From the NCBI RefSeq assembly GCF_000378385.1, contig NZ_KB899665.1:1-64000 (forward strand): 64,000 nt of DNA, written 5' to 3'. The translations under genes and the position numbers were made by a program. This document shows, piece after piece, positions 8,299 through 16,949 of the stretch. Under the pieces are notes generated by a model, which saw nothing but the letters and a program-made list of their open reading frames with translations, ran no database searches and was not told where the DNA came from. The DNA is from Paenibacillus daejeonensis DSM 15491 (lineage in GTDB: Bacteria; Bacillota; Bacilli; Paenibacillales; Paenibacillaceae). The stretch's first letter is position 1. Each line of letters begins with the position of its first letter.

Positions 8299-9924
8299 TT
8301 GAAACAAAACCGAATATTATCTTGTTTGTTAGCCGTTGCCCTTGGTATGGGTTTGCTCAGCTTTAGCAGTAGCGCAGCGCCGGAGGTAACACGCACGTAT
8401 CAGGCCTCACAGGATTTCAGTGGTACGCAGGGGAGCAACCAGTGGTCTTATCAGAGACTCTCCGGTACGGTCTATCTGGATCTGGATTATGACGAGCAGG
8501 GTAAGCAATGGAAGCCCGACTCCAAGTATCCCTGGGTAACCGCCACTGGGATGCATCCGGGGCAAGACTTCGATGCTGTCCGCAAGTGGGTTTCTCCCGG
8601 CAAGGGCAAGATTCGCATTACGGGATCGGTGAGCAAGGGAGATAGCCAGGGCGACGGAGTGCTGGCAACGATCAAGCGCAATACGGTCACCTTGTGGAGC
8701 TCTGAGATCCATAGCGCGAATCCGGTTCACCCAACGGGGGTTGATTCCATTGACGTCGATCAAGGTACGGAGATCTACTTCATCGTGAACCGGATCAACC
8801 GGATCAACAATGACCATACCAATTGGAACCCGACGATTCACTATGAAGGCTCAAGCACGGCACCCCTAAAGAACGTGCAGCCGGTCCAGGCCAAGGCGCC
8901 ACTAGCATCTGAGTTATCCGTTCAGTCCTGCGGAGCAGTGCCCAACGATGGCAAGGATGACTATGCTGCTTTTGTCGCTTGTATCGCCAAGGCTCGTTCA
9001 ACAGGACAAACGCTCCATGTTCCGGAAGGACGCTATCACCTGAGCAATATCATCACGCTTGATGGCGTCAGTATGAAAGGGGATGGAATGGCGTCTACCG
9101 TCATCATTTCAACGAATCCCGAACGGGGCTCCATCGATATCAAGGGTCAAGGTGTTAAGGTCAGCGGCTTCAAACATGTATATGATACAACCGTTCCTCG
9201 TGGAGACGGCTCGAATGAGAAGAACAGTTTTACGGTACGCGGGGCAACAGACTTTGAACTCTCGGGTCTGCATGTGGTGAAATCAAGTACGGCAGGCATC
9301 ATGGTGCGCGATGGTTCATCAGATGGTGTAATCGCCCATAATATCGTGGAATCGACTGGAGCCGATGGCATTCACGTCACTAGCGCCAGTCACAATATTC
9401 GTATTGAGAACAACGCGGTCAAAGCAACGGGGGATGACGGCATCGCTGTTGTCAGCTATAGCAAGGATTCAGGAATCTCGCATGACGTCAGCATTAGCAA
9501 TAACAACATCGGTTATCAGTCCAAAGCCAGAGGGATTGCAATTGTCGGCGGACAAGACGTCCAGATCGAGAACAACCATATCCAGGATACCATGATGGCC
9601 GGCATCTACATTTCAGTAGAAAAGACATATGATACGCGCAACGTAGAGCGAATCACAGTCAAAGGCAATACCATTGATCATTCTGGAATTGATGTGGTCG
9701 CCAAGCACCCTAATATCCTCGTCTATGCATCCCAAGGTATTATTGATGAGGTCCGATTCACAGGGAATACGATTACTAACGCGGCGTTCAGAGGGATAGG
9801 TGTGTGGGGAACCGGCCAGATTAAGAACGTGTACTACAGCCAGAACGAGCTTGTCCATCTTAAAAATGGCGCCACTACATTCACTAGCGGCATCATTCAT
9901 TTGAACGATAATATTGGTTTCTAA
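8299..9924 (+). CDS. Secreted right-handed beta-helix protein (pectate-lyase-like), TTG start
   Basis: 541 residues. A GGAGGT (8284-8289) abuts the ATG at 8290 but sits nine bases from an in-frame TTG at 8299, so TTG is the likelier start. A signal peptide (ILSCLLAVALGMGLLSF) precedes a beta-sandwich-like region (about 30-190; QWSYQRLSGTVYLDLDY, GKIRITGSVSKGD). From about 205 the protein is a parallel beta-helix of the pectate-lyase superfamily: SCGAVPNDGKDDYAAF, then repeated IxxNxI rungs such as IAHNIVESTGADGIHV and IRIENNAVKATGDDGIAV. It is secreted and probably binds or cleaves a polysaccharide. Its paralogue at 10360 and the EPS locus downstream suggest the polymer made here. Cleavage activity is inferred. 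Confidence 0.85.
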   Translation: MKQNRILSCLLAVALGMGLLSFSSSAAPEVTRTYQASQDFSGTQGSNQWSYQRLSGTVYLDLDYDEQGKQWKPDSKYPWVTATGMHPGQDFDAVRKWVSPGKGKIRITGSVSKGDSQGDGVLATIKRNTVTLWSSEIHSANPVHPTGVDSIDVDQGTEIYFIVNRINRINNDHTNWNPTIHYEGSSTAPLKNVQPVQAKAPLASELSVQSCGAVPNDGKDDYAAFVACIAKARSTGQTLHVPEGRYHLSNIITLDGVSMKGDGMASTVIISTNPERGSIDIKGQGVKVSGFKHVYDTTVPRGDGSNEKNSFTVRGATDFELSGLHVVKSSTAGIMVRDGSSDGVIAHNIVESTGADGIHVTSASHNIRIENNAVKATGDDGIAVVSYSKDSGISHDVSISNNNIGYQSKARGIAIVGGQDVQIENNHIQDTMMAGIYISVEKTYDTRNVERITVKGNTIDHSGIDVVAKHPNILVYASQGIIDEVRFTGNTITNAAFRGIGVWGTGQIKNVYYSQNELVHLKNGATTFTSGIIHLNDNIGF

Positions 9925-9983
9925 TAATAGAGACGAATAATATCATTCAATAGTTCATGAGAATATCATCAGAAATTGACCTG

Positions 9984-10058
9984 GATCGGCAACAGCTGCA
10001 ACTGTTGTCGGGCCTACCCGAATCGGTACCAGCTGCAACTGGTATCGATTCTTTTTGT
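9984..10058 (+). terminator. Two similar hairpins, the second a terminator
   Basis: Two hairpins share the same centre, CAGCTGCAACTG: one with AACAG/CTGTT arms (about 9988-10010) and one with ATCGGTACCAG/CTGGTATCGAT arms (10022-10049). The second is followed by TCTTTTTGTTT and should terminate the transcript ending at 9924. From 10060 to 10359 there is an AACGGT/ACCGTT hairpin near 10083 and a T7 run after GATCGATCG near 10225, but no gene I can support. Confidence 0.65.
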
Positions 10059-10359
10059 TTACCATAAGAATTGAAACATAAGGAACGGTGACAACCGTTT
10101 CATGTTGGCTGAAGTTGCGTTATTGGCCGGCTGCCCCTCTTTCCAAAGACTAAAAGCATGGACAGGCATACGTATTTATTACCCGAGCGATTTGCGTGTT
10201 AAACGTTTTCAGGAAAGATCGATCGTTTTTTTGAGGAAGTTCCATGGATTGGATTTCTCTCATCTATGTTTACGTAAAGTAGGTTCATGGTAATACGATA
10301 GGTAATAGCTCCGGTACCGTTAAGCGGCCGGGGTGGATGCTCCAGGATGGGGGAATGGT

Positions 10360-11493
10360 ATGAGCAATACGGATGGAAACAAACGAATATGGTTGGCTGG
10401 TGCAGCCCTGATGCTGGTGCTGGCCGGTGCGCTGCTGCTGGTGTGGAGTCCATGGCAGGAGGCTCGGGATCCACGGGGCTTATCCCTGCTGGACTGTGGA
10501 GCCGTTCCTGATGACGGCCAAGATGATTATGAAGCCATCATGCAGTGTGTCGCTGAGGCGAAGGAGACAGATGGACAGGTATTCATTCCCGAGGGGCAGT
10601 TTCACGCCGGTGATATTATTGAACTGGACGGTGTCAGTCTGATCGGTGCCGGAGCGGATCTCTCCGAGATTGTCTCCACGAACCCTGAACGGGGATCTAT
10701 CGATTTGGCTGGCGAGAACGTGGAACTGCGCGACTTCAAGCATACGTATGAATCCACTGTGCCGCGAGGCAATGGCGCGAATGACAAGAATAACATTACC
10801 GTGCGGGGAGCCAGCAGCTTCACAATTACAGGACTTCATATTGACAAGTCCAGTACCGCAGGTATTCTGGTCCGCGATCGGGCCAGCGGTGGCGTAATCC
10901 GTGACAATCTGATTGAAAATACGGGTGCAGACGGCATTCACATTACCAGCGGCAGTAACGATATCGTCGTTGAAGAGAATACCGTCCGTCAGGCAGGCGA
11001 CGATACGATTGCAGTTGTCAGCTATAACCAGGATGGCGCTATTGCCCATGGTATTACGATACGGGGCAATGATGTAGGTTATGAGTCCCGTGCCCGGGGC
11101 ATATCGGTCGTCGGCGGAGAAGATATCACCATTGAAGGAAACACGATTCAACACACGGATATGGCAGGCATCTATATCTCGGTGGAAGAACAATATGACA
11201 CCAACAACACCAACCGGATCACGGTACATGATAATATTGTGGATTCAACGGGCCTCAGAGAGAACAGTGACCATCCCAATATTCTCGTCTATGCCTCGCA
11301 GGGACAACTAGATGACATCACGTTCACGAATAATACGATCAAGAATGCTGCCCATAGCGGAATAGGCGTATGGGGAGATGGTCAAATCGGAGATATTTAT
11401 TTCCGCTCCAACACCGTAAGTGGATCCGCCGAGGCCCCTACTGCCTTCAAGAATGGCGACATCCACTTAGAGGAAAATCAAGGCTTTGAGTGA
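10360..11493 (+). CDS. Membrane-anchored or secreted beta-helix protein, paralogue of the previous
   Basis: 377 residues. An uncleaved signal anchor or signal peptide (IWLAGAALMLVLAGALLLVWSPW) leads straight into the same pectate-lyase-type beta-helix: LDCGAVPDDGQDDYEAIMQC, STNPERGSIDLAGENVEL, IRDNLIENTGADGIHI, GDDTIAVVSYNQDG, GIGVWGDGQIGDIYF. It lacks the beta-sandwich-like part of its neighbour at 8299 but matches its beta-helix closely (TNPERGSID, KSSTAGI, NILVYASQG are shared). It sits just before the EPS locus, so it may bind, trim or organise the acidic polymer. The ATG is preceded by GGGGGA. Catalytic residues were not assigned. Confidence 0.85.
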   Translation: MSNTDGNKRIWLAGAALMLVLAGALLLVWSPWQEARDPRGLSLLDCGAVPDDGQDDYEAIMQCVAEAKETDGQVFIPEGQFHAGDIIELDGVSLIGAGADLSEIVSTNPERGSIDLAGENVELRDFKHTYESTVPRGNGANDKNNITVRGASSFTITGLHIDKSSTAGILVRDRASGGVIRDNLIENTGADGIHITSGSNDIVVEENTVRQAGDDTIAVVSYNQDGAIAHGITIRGNDVGYESRARGISVVGGEDITIEGNTIQHTDMAGIYISVEEQYDTNNTNRITVHDNIVDSTGLRENSDHPNILVYASQGQLDDITFTNNTIKNAAHSGIGVWGDGQIGDIYFRSNTVSGSAEAPTAFKNGDIHLEENQGFE

Positions 11494-11537
11494 TTTTTGT
11501 AATGCTTTAGTATCGCTTTGTTAATAAATGGGTTATT

Positions 11538-11567
11538 AAACCGCGGTTGCTTATCGCGGTTTTTTTA
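11538..11567 (+). terminator. Rho-independent terminator
   Basis: AACCGCG and CGCGGTT arms around GTTGCTTAT, followed by TTTTTTT. It separates the beta-helix gene from the EPS operon leader. Confidence 0.85.
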
Positions 11568-11626
11568 TTTGCCTATATTAATTCATACTCATTTCATTTT
11601 CTAAAAATTGTTAGTTAATTAATAGA

Positions 11627-11653
11627 TGTCAACGCTTTATTAAAACGCTTACG
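11627..11653 (+). promoter_or_regulatory. Two adjoining cre-like sites
   Basis: TGTCAACGCTTTAT (11627-11640) and TTAAAACGCTTACG (11640-11653) each match 12 of 14 positions of the Bacillus cre consensus TGWAARCGYTWNCW, and they share one base. They lie in the AT-rich region before the EPS operon, which suggests CcpA control. Match seen; regulation inferred. Confidence 0.45.
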
Positions 11654-11769
11654 TGTAATGATAATCGATTTATTCAGCAATTAAAAGAGTTTTCTTAGCT
11701 CCCACAGATTAAAAATTATTATTATTCAAATAGTGAACATTTGGGTCGTTGGGACTTTAGTCCGTCTGA

Positions 11770-11962
11770 TTCAATGTCAGAAATCGTTGTTTATAATTGC
11801 AAATACGAACGAGTCATATGGACCGGGAGGGTGAAGATTCAAAAATAAGACTCGCCGTGAGAGGCGTGACAGAGAGAACAGTGAAATACTGAATCATTAT
11901 GAGGCTGCCGCAAGGACAAGCTCGGATCGCTCAAGTGCGAACAATCGGAATGGAGGAAAACC
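11770..11962 (+). promoter_or_regulatory. EPS operon promoter candidate and structured leader
   Basis: TTCAAT (11770-11775) and TATAAT (11792-11797), 16 bases apart, are the best promoter candidate. The following 150 bases are GC-richer and stem-forming (GACTCGCC/GGCG near 11849; ACAGT/ACTG near 11878; GATCG/CGATTG-like pairings near 11930) and lead to GGAGG at 11952 before the Wzz gene. I do not recognise a known class; it is not evidently the eps-associated RNA. Confidence 0.35.
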
Positions 11963-12727
11963 ATGGAATTACAGGGATATTTGAGGGTTCTCAAACGTAA
12001 GTGGTGGATCGTTGCATTGCTAGCGGCCATCAGTTGTATCGCGGTCTTCGTGTACAGCAACTATTTTGTCCAGCCGGCATATCAAGCCTCAACGGACCTA
12101 ATCGTTAATAAACCAGCCGATACGACGGAGGGTGCCATTCAGGGCCAGGTTGACCAGAACTCCATCAATACGAATCTGATGTTGATCAATACGTACAAGC
12201 AGATTGTGAAATCACCAGCGGTTCTAAGCCAGGTGCTGGAGGCCAATCCGGGGCTTGGACTGACAACCCAGGAGCTCAACGACAAGATCTCGATCGACTC
12301 GGTGAGAGACACACAGATGATGACCATCAGTGTTCAGGACAGCTCGTACGAACGTGCGGCAACCATTGTCACGGCCGTATCCAACGGCTTTCGGGAGCGG
12401 GTATCCACTGTCATGAATCTGAATAACGTCAGCGTATTGAATGCGGCTGACCCTGCAGAGAATCCGGCTCCTGTTAATACAAACCACAATGTACTCTATC
12501 TATTTGCTTTGATGGTATCTGTCATGCTGGGCTTCGGGATCATTTTCCTCCTTGATTACCTGGACGACAGTGTCAAATCCGAGCATCAAATTGAGCAAGT
12601 ACTAGGCTTGACCTTACTAACCAAGATACCGAAGATTCGCAAAAAGGACATGGCAAGACCGGCAAGTGTCAGAGTGAAGCAGCCAGAGCAGGCTACCGTT
12701 CTCCGCTCCAACAATAGTCGAGTCTAG
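11963..12727 (+). CDS. Wzz/YveK-type chain-length and kinase-modulator protein
   Basis: 254-residue membrane protein of the polysaccharide co-polymerase family. The N-terminal Wzz domain starts ELQGYLRVLKRKWWIVALLAAI (membrane helix 1), a long extracellular part follows, and a second membrane helix (LYLFALMVSVMLGFGIIFLL) near 175-195 precedes a cytoplasmic tail. In Gram-positives this tail activates the partner BY-kinase and the extracellular part sets polymer length. The kinase here is at 13941, separated by a glycosyltransferase gene. GGAGG at 11952 fixes the start. First gene of the EPS locus. Confidence 0.9.
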   Translation: MELQGYLRVLKRKWWIVALLAAISCIAVFVYSNYFVQPAYQASTDLIVNKPADTTEGAIQGQVDQNSINTNLMLINTYKQIVKSPAVLSQVLEANPGLGLTTQELNDKISIDSVRDTQMMTISVQDSSYERAATIVTAVSNGFRERVSTVMNLNNVSVLNAADPAENPAPVNTNHNVLYLFALMVSVMLGFGIIFLLDYLDDSVKSEHQIEQVLGLTLLTKIPKIRKKDMARPASVRVKQPEQATVLRSNNSRV

Positions 12728-12758
12728 ATGCACAGAAGATGGAGATGACCCCTACAGC

Positions 12759-13937
12759 ATGAGCTCTGCACTGCAACATAACATATTGATTTATCGTGAT
12801 CATCTCTTGGCCCCTTCTGAAACCTTTATCAAATCGCAGGGCGAGAGCCTGCAAAGCTTCCGACCCTATTACATGGGCTCACGGATGGTTCAGGGGCTGG
12901 AACTTCCTTCAGAGTATAGGATCCTCCTCAACGAAGGGAACTTGCTTGGGCGATTTAGAGAGGTCGGGTACAAGCTCACAGGGTATTGCGGAACCGTACT
13001 TCGCAAGCTCCGGACGCTACAGCCTCGCCTCATTCACGCCCATTTTGGACCAGATGGCGTGCTTGCATCCGGAATCGCTGGCAGGCTGGAGATTCCACTT
13101 GTCGTTACGTTCCACGGCTATGACGTGACAACGACAGACCGATATGCCGAGAGTTCTTACTTTACGCATCGCAACTACATTCGGAAACGCCCGCGGCTTC
13201 AACGTCAAGGGGAGCTGTTTATCGCCGTATCTCGCTTTATCGAACGCGAGTTGCTCCATCAGGGGTATCCAGAGGACAAGGTGCGTCAGCATTATATCGG
13301 TGTGGATACCGAATTATTCGTTCCCGACCCTGTTGCACACAGAGAGCCCATTGTCTTGTTTGTGGGCCGACTGGTGGATGTGAAGGGCTGTGCGTATCTG
13401 ATTCAGGCGATGGAAGAGGTACAACGAGTCGATCCAACGATCGAGCTCGTCATTATCGGTGACGGTCCGCTGAGATCCGAACTGGAGGCTATGGCCGCCA
13501 AGCGACTGATCAAATACCGCTTCCTGGGCGTACAACCGCCTGAGGCTGTGCGGTTCTGGATGAACCGGGCAAAATTGTTCTCCGTGCCAAGCATTACAGC
13601 TGCATCGGGAGCCAAGGAAGGACTGGGGATGGTGTTCCTGGAAGCGGGAGCGATGGGATTGCCTGTCGTCAGCTTCAGCACGGGAGGCATCACGGAGGCC
13701 GTCGAGCATCAACACACCGGCATGCTGGCGCTGGAGAAGGATTGGCAGAGCTTGACCCGCTACATACTGATGCTGATGCAGGATGAGGAGCTATGGCTCA
13801 AATGCAGTCGAAGCGGACAGGAACGGGTCAAAGAGAAATTCTGCCTGAACCAGCAGAATCGCAAGCTGGAAAGCATTTATCATCAACTATTGAATCAACA
13901 TCATACACAGGAAGAATCGAGTGAAAGGCGGCGTTGA
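12759..13937 (+). CDS. Family 4-type glycosyltransferase
   Basis: 392-residue GT-B enzyme with no signal peptide or membrane helix, acting at the inner face of the membrane. The N-terminal domain has LIHAHFGPDGVLAS and VTFHGYDVT; the C-terminal nucleotide-sugar domain has EPIVLFVGRLVDVKGCAYLI, IIGDGPLR and the EGLGMVFLEAGAMGLPVVSF acceptor/donor motif, close to WcaL/colanic-acid-type enzymes. It extends the lipid-linked repeat unit; donor sugar unknown. It lies between the Wzz-like gene and the BY-kinase, an unusual place because those two are normally adjacent. GGAG sits about 13 bases before the ATG. Three bases separate its stop from the kinase start. Confidence 0.88.
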   Translation: MSSALQHNILIYRDHLLAPSETFIKSQGESLQSFRPYYMGSRMVQGLELPSEYRILLNEGNLLGRFREVGYKLTGYCGTVLRKLRTLQPRLIHAHFGPDGVLASGIAGRLEIPLVVTFHGYDVTTTDRYAESSYFTHRNYIRKRPRLQRQGELFIAVSRFIERELLHQGYPEDKVRQHYIGVDTELFVPDPVAHREPIVLFVGRLVDVKGCAYLIQAMEEVQRVDPTIELVIIGDGPLRSELEAMAAKRLIKYRFLGVQPPEAVRFWMNRAKLFSVPSITAASGAKEGLGMVFLEAGAMGLPVVSFSTGGITEAVEHQHTGMLALEKDWQSLTRYILMLMQDEELWLKCSRSGQERVKEKFCLNQQNRKLESIYHQLLNQHHTQEESSERRR

Positions 13938-13940
13938 TGC

Positions 13941-14633
13941 ATGGCAAGAAGCGACAAGGATCATCTATTGATTGCAAAAGAAAATCCGAGTTCATCGATC
14001 TCCGAAGCCTATAAAACATTGCGGACCAACATCCGATTTTCGGCAGTAGGCAGAGATGTGAAGGTGCTGCTCGTAACCTCGGCTGGACCAGAAGAAGGAC
14101 GAACCACGACAGCTGCCAACCTGGCGGTGACCTATGCGCAGGAAGGAAAAAAGGTTCTGCTCATTGACGGAGACCTGCGGCGCCCAGCCATTCATCAGAT
14201 TTTTAATCTACCGGGCAAACAGGGATTATCAGATCTGCTCGTGGATGAGCGCAATGCATTAGGTGTCATCTCCAAGTCCGATGTCAAAGGGTTATCCATC
14301 CTGCCGGCTGGCCACGTCCCTCCGAATCCTTCCGAGCTGCTGGGCTCTGAGCGAATGGACACCATTCTTCAAGAGCTGCGGGACAGCTACGAGGTCATCA
14401 TTATTGATTCCCCCCCAGCCCTATCCGTAACGGATGCTCAGATCTGGGGAGCAATGAGCGACGGGGTGGTTCTGGTTATCCATTACGGCAAGGTGCCAAT
14501 GGAGGATATCCAGACGGTCAAGGGAAGCATGGAGCATGTCCAGGCCAAGATCCTCGGCGTCGTCTTGAATCAGAGTGCGAAGTCCAAAAAGGACAGCTAT
14601 TACAAAAATTACTACGGGAGGAATAGCGGATGA
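13941..14633 (+). CDS. CpsD-like BY-kinase with altered Walker A
   Basis: 230-residue cytoplasmic bacterial tyrosine kinase. Walker A' is LLIDGDLRRP (71-82), Walker B is VIIIDSPPA (near 156), and a C-terminal tyrosine cluster ([12 protein letters not shown]) provides autophosphorylation sites. The Walker A segment reads SAGPEEGRTTTAANL: the invariant lysine (usual GKS/T) is arginine at residue 54, encoded by CGA. Such kinases, with a Wzz-like partner, regulate polymer assembly and length. No matching phosphatase (PHP or low-molecular-weight type) is in the window. Its stop overlaps the start of the sugar transferase by four bases. Whether the arginine abolishes ATP use is unknown. Confidence 0.9.
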   Translation: MARSDKDHLLIAKENPSSSISEAYKTLRTNIRFSAVGRDVKVLLVTSAGPEEGRTTTAANLAVTYAQEGKKVLLIDGDLRRPAIHQIFNLPGKQGLSDLLVDERNALGVISKSDVKGLSILPAGHVPPNPSELLGSERMDTILQELRDSYEVIIIDSPPALSVTDAQIWGAMSDGVVLVIHYGKVPMEDIQTVKGSMEHVQAKILGVVLNQSAKSKKDSYYKNYYGRNSG

Positions 14634-15331
14634 GCAACCAGAAGCCAGAGGCGGTCGTCTACGGGGCCGTGCCAACAGCCAAGCGGGAAAAAACGGCAGA
14701 CCGCACGAGAGCCGGATTGCCCTTTACTTTCGTCAAGCGAAGCATGGACCTGCTAGCAGCAGGCTTCGGTCTGATCTTCCTGCTTCCGGTCTTTCTCGTC
14801 ATCGCCATCTTGATCAAAATCGAAGATCCCAAGGGCCCGGTATTTTTTCGACAGCCCCGGATTGGCAAGAATCATAAAATCTTCACGATCTTCAAGTTCC
14901 GTTCCATGGCAACAAATGCGGAGCAGCGGTTACTGGAAGACAAGGCGCTGCATCAGAAGTATGTGGACAACAACTACAAGCTGGAGCCGGAGGAAGATCC
15001 GCGCATTACCAAGATCGGACGTTTCCTGCGCAAAACCAGCCTGGACGAGCTGCCGCAGCTGCTCAACGTGATCAAGGGCGAGATGAGCCTGGTCGGCCCG
15101 CGCCCGGTCGTCAGCGAAGAACTGAAGGAATATCGTGAGCGCAAGAGCGAGTTCCTCTCCGTCAAGCCCGGCATCACCGGCTACTGGCAGGTGAGTGGCC
15201 GCAGCGACGTCGGCTACCCCGAGCGCGTCGATCTCGAGCTCTACTACGTCTACAACCGTACGATCTGGCTAGATGTCAAAATCCTCTTCACTACCGTGTG
15301 GAGTGTGTTACTGAAGAAGGGTGCTTATTAA
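14630..15331 (+). CDS. Priming undecaprenyl-phosphate sugar-phosphate transferase
   Basis: 233-residue membrane enzyme that transfers the first sugar phosphate onto undecaprenyl phosphate, starting repeat-unit synthesis. One N-terminal hydrophobic hairpin ([21 protein letters not shown]) follows KRSMD. The catalytic core carries KFRSM, then [12 protein letters not shown] and [10 protein letters not shown], and ends with [13 protein letters not shown] and the RVDLELYYV segment. It lacks the long N-terminal membrane region of WbaP, so it is a minimal form. Hexose-1-phosphate type (Gal or Glc) is typical, but the sugar cannot be assigned. Translationally coupled (ATGA overlap) to the kinase upstream. 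Confidence 0.92.
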   Translation: MSNQKPEAVVYGAVPTAKREKTADRTRAGLPFTFVKRSMDLLAAGFGLIFLLPVFLVIAILIKIEDPKGPVFFRQPRIGKNHKIFTIFKFRSMATNAEQRLLEDKALHQKYVDNNYKLEPEEDPRITKIGRFLRKTSLDELPQLLNVIKGEMSLVGPRPVVSEELKEYRERKSEFLSVKPGITGYWQVSGRSDVGYPERVDLELYYVYNRTIWLDVKILFTTVWSVLLKKGAY

Positions 15332-15373
15332 AACGTGATGATAGTAACGCCTGCGCGGGTCGGGTCATTGTTA

Positions 15374-15446
15374 CAATCGCTGTTGTCCCCAGATTTCATG
15401 ATTGTTCTAACCCTTACAGGGTAGAAATCCGGCGACAAAGGCGAAC
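15374..15446 (-). repeat. EPS-locus hairpin repeat, copy 1
   Basis: Read on the minus strand: GTTCGCCTTTGTCGCCGG, then a 40-base middle, then GAAATCTGGGGACAACAG and CGATTG. The arms pair as a roughly 11-base stem. Copies 2 and 3 lie at 16750 and 25407, and a right-end fragment at 48022. It occupies the gap between the priming transferase and the next glycosyltransferase. Confidence 0.7.
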
Positions 15447-15534
15447 GTTACACTTCTCCACAATAACCCGCCCTCTCCGGCAACCACATACGTTTAAAAA
15501 AGCTGAAGTAAAAAGTAAAGGATGGTATTGCAAA

Positions 15535-16692
15535 ATGAGAGTAGCGATCGTACACGATTGGCTGACCACCTACGCGGGGTCGGAAAAAGTACTGGAGCAG
15601 ATGCTTCAGCTGTATCCGGAGGCGGATCTGTATTCGACCGTCGACTTTCTTAGCGAAGAGGACCGAGGCTTCCTGCAGGGCAAGACGGTCCACACCACCT
15701 TTATCCAACGGATGCCGATGGCCAAGAAGAAGTACCGACAGTATCTGCCGTTCATGCCGTTTGCCATTGAGCAGTTTGACTTGTCGTCCTACGACCTCAT
15801 CCTCTCCAGCTCGCATGCGGTGTCCAAAGGTGTCATCACCGGACCCAATCAGCTGCACGTGTCCTACGTGCACTCACCGATCCGATATGCCTGGGATATG
15901 CAGCATCAATACCTTCGGGAATCCAATCTGGAGAAAGGGGTCAAGGGCTTGGTCGCCAAGCTGATCCTCGGCCGGATGCGGATGTGGGATTACCGCACCT
16001 CCAACGGCGTCGATTCCTTCATCGCCAACTCCAACTTCATCTCCAAGCGGATCTGGAAGGTCTACCGTAGGGAATCCGATGTGATCTACCCGCCGGTCAA
16101 CGTCAAGGCATTTGCCTACAACGAGAAAAAAGACCCGTTCTACCTGACCGCATCGAGAATGGTGCCCTACAAGAAGATGGATATGATCGTCGAAGCCTTT
16201 GCGGCCATGCCGGACAAGAAGCTGGTCGTCATCGGCGACGGACCGGACATGCACAAGGTGCAGCAGCACGCGCAGAACGCACCGAACATCGAAGTGCTGG
16301 GGTATCAATCAGACGAAGTGCTGATTGACCACATGCAGCGGGCCCAAGCCTTCGTCTTCGCCGCCGAGGAAGACTTCGGCATCACTGTCGTCGAGGCCCA
16401 GGCTTGCGGGACGCCAGTCATTGCCTTCGGCAAAGGCGGCTCCCTGGAAACGGTTCGGGGGTTGGAGGAGACCAACCCTACCGGTGTCTTCTTCCACGAA
16501 CAGGAGCCCGGGGCTATCATCGAGGGCGTCCGACGCTTCGAGCAGGAGCGGGGCAGAATCTCCGCGAGCAATTGCCGCAAGAACGCTATGGGGTTCACCC
16601 CCGAGGCTTTCCGCAGCAACCTCAAGCAGCACATCGACCAGAAACTCAACCAACCCAGCAAACCGACCACCAAGAAAATGGTCGTACTCTAA
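15535..16692 (+). CDS. Family 4 glycosyltransferase (mannosyltransferase-like)
   Basis: 385 residues. The start MRVAIVHDWLTTYAGSEKVLEQ and the HAVSKGV/YVHSPIRYAWD motifs are typical of the WbyO/WbaZ-type family that often transfers mannose. The C-terminal half has YLTASRMVPYKKMDMIVEAF, VVIGDGPD and EEDFGITVVEAQACGTPVIAF, the GT-B donor-binding signature. It acts at the inner membrane face on the lipid-linked oligosaccharide. ManC at 25709 would supply GDP-mannose. AAAGGATGG upstream supports the ATG at 15535. An open frame continues upstream to 15298 through the repeat at 15374; I reject it. Repeat elements flank this gene on both sides. Confidence 0.9.
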   Translation: MRVAIVHDWLTTYAGSEKVLEQMLQLYPEADLYSTVDFLSEEDRGFLQGKTVHTTFIQRMPMAKKKYRQYLPFMPFAIEQFDLSSYDLILSSSHAVSKGVITGPNQLHVSYVHSPIRYAWDMQHQYLRESNLEKGVKGLVAKLILGRMRMWDYRTSNGVDSFIANSNFISKRIWKVYRRESDVIYPPVNVKAFAYNEKKDPFYLTASRMVPYKKMDMIVEAFAAMPDKKLVVIGDGPDMHKVQQHAQNAPNIEVLGYQSDEVLIDHMQRAQAFVFAAEEDFGITVVEAQACGTPVIAFGKGGSLETVRGLEETNPTGVFFHEQEPGAIIEGVRRFEQERGRISASNCRKNAMGFTPEAFRSNLKQHIDQKLNQPSKPTTKKMVVL

Positions 16693-16749
16693 ATATAAAA
16701 AAACGGATGTGATGGTTGTCGGTTTCGTGGTTGTAGCTTAGTGAAAATA

Positions 16750-16868
16750 CCGAAGAGGTACGGAATTGTCCTGGAGAAGCGAAGCGCTCGCCTTTGTTCC
16801 CGGAATTCAACCTTATCTGAGAAGTTCAGAAAATTCTGGGAACAACAGCGATCGGAAGGACAATCCGT
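16750..16868 (+). repeat. EPS-locus hairpin repeat, copy 2
   Basis: CCGAAGAGGTACGGAAT (left end), then GCGCTCGCCTTTGTTCCCGG, a middle, then AATTCTGGGAACAACAGC and GATCGGAAGGACAATCCG. The stem changes to GTTCCC/GGGAAC from the GTCCCC/GGGGAC of copy 3, so pairing is kept. It lies between a glycosyltransferase and ugd. Confidence 0.75.
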
Positions 16869-16949
16869 TGCCCGCAGGTGTAATTTCATGGTATTTTGCT
16901 ACAAATCACTTGTCCGATCACACGATCACATCCCTAAGGAGTGGAACCC

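Noticed and set aside
10102-10293. 63-residue ORF between the two beta-helix genes
   Set aside because: No ribosome binding site and no protein-like features; probably non-coding.
11800-11962. Known eps-associated RNA or riboswitch before the Wzz gene
   Set aside because: I could not match any conserved core; kept as an unassigned leader only.
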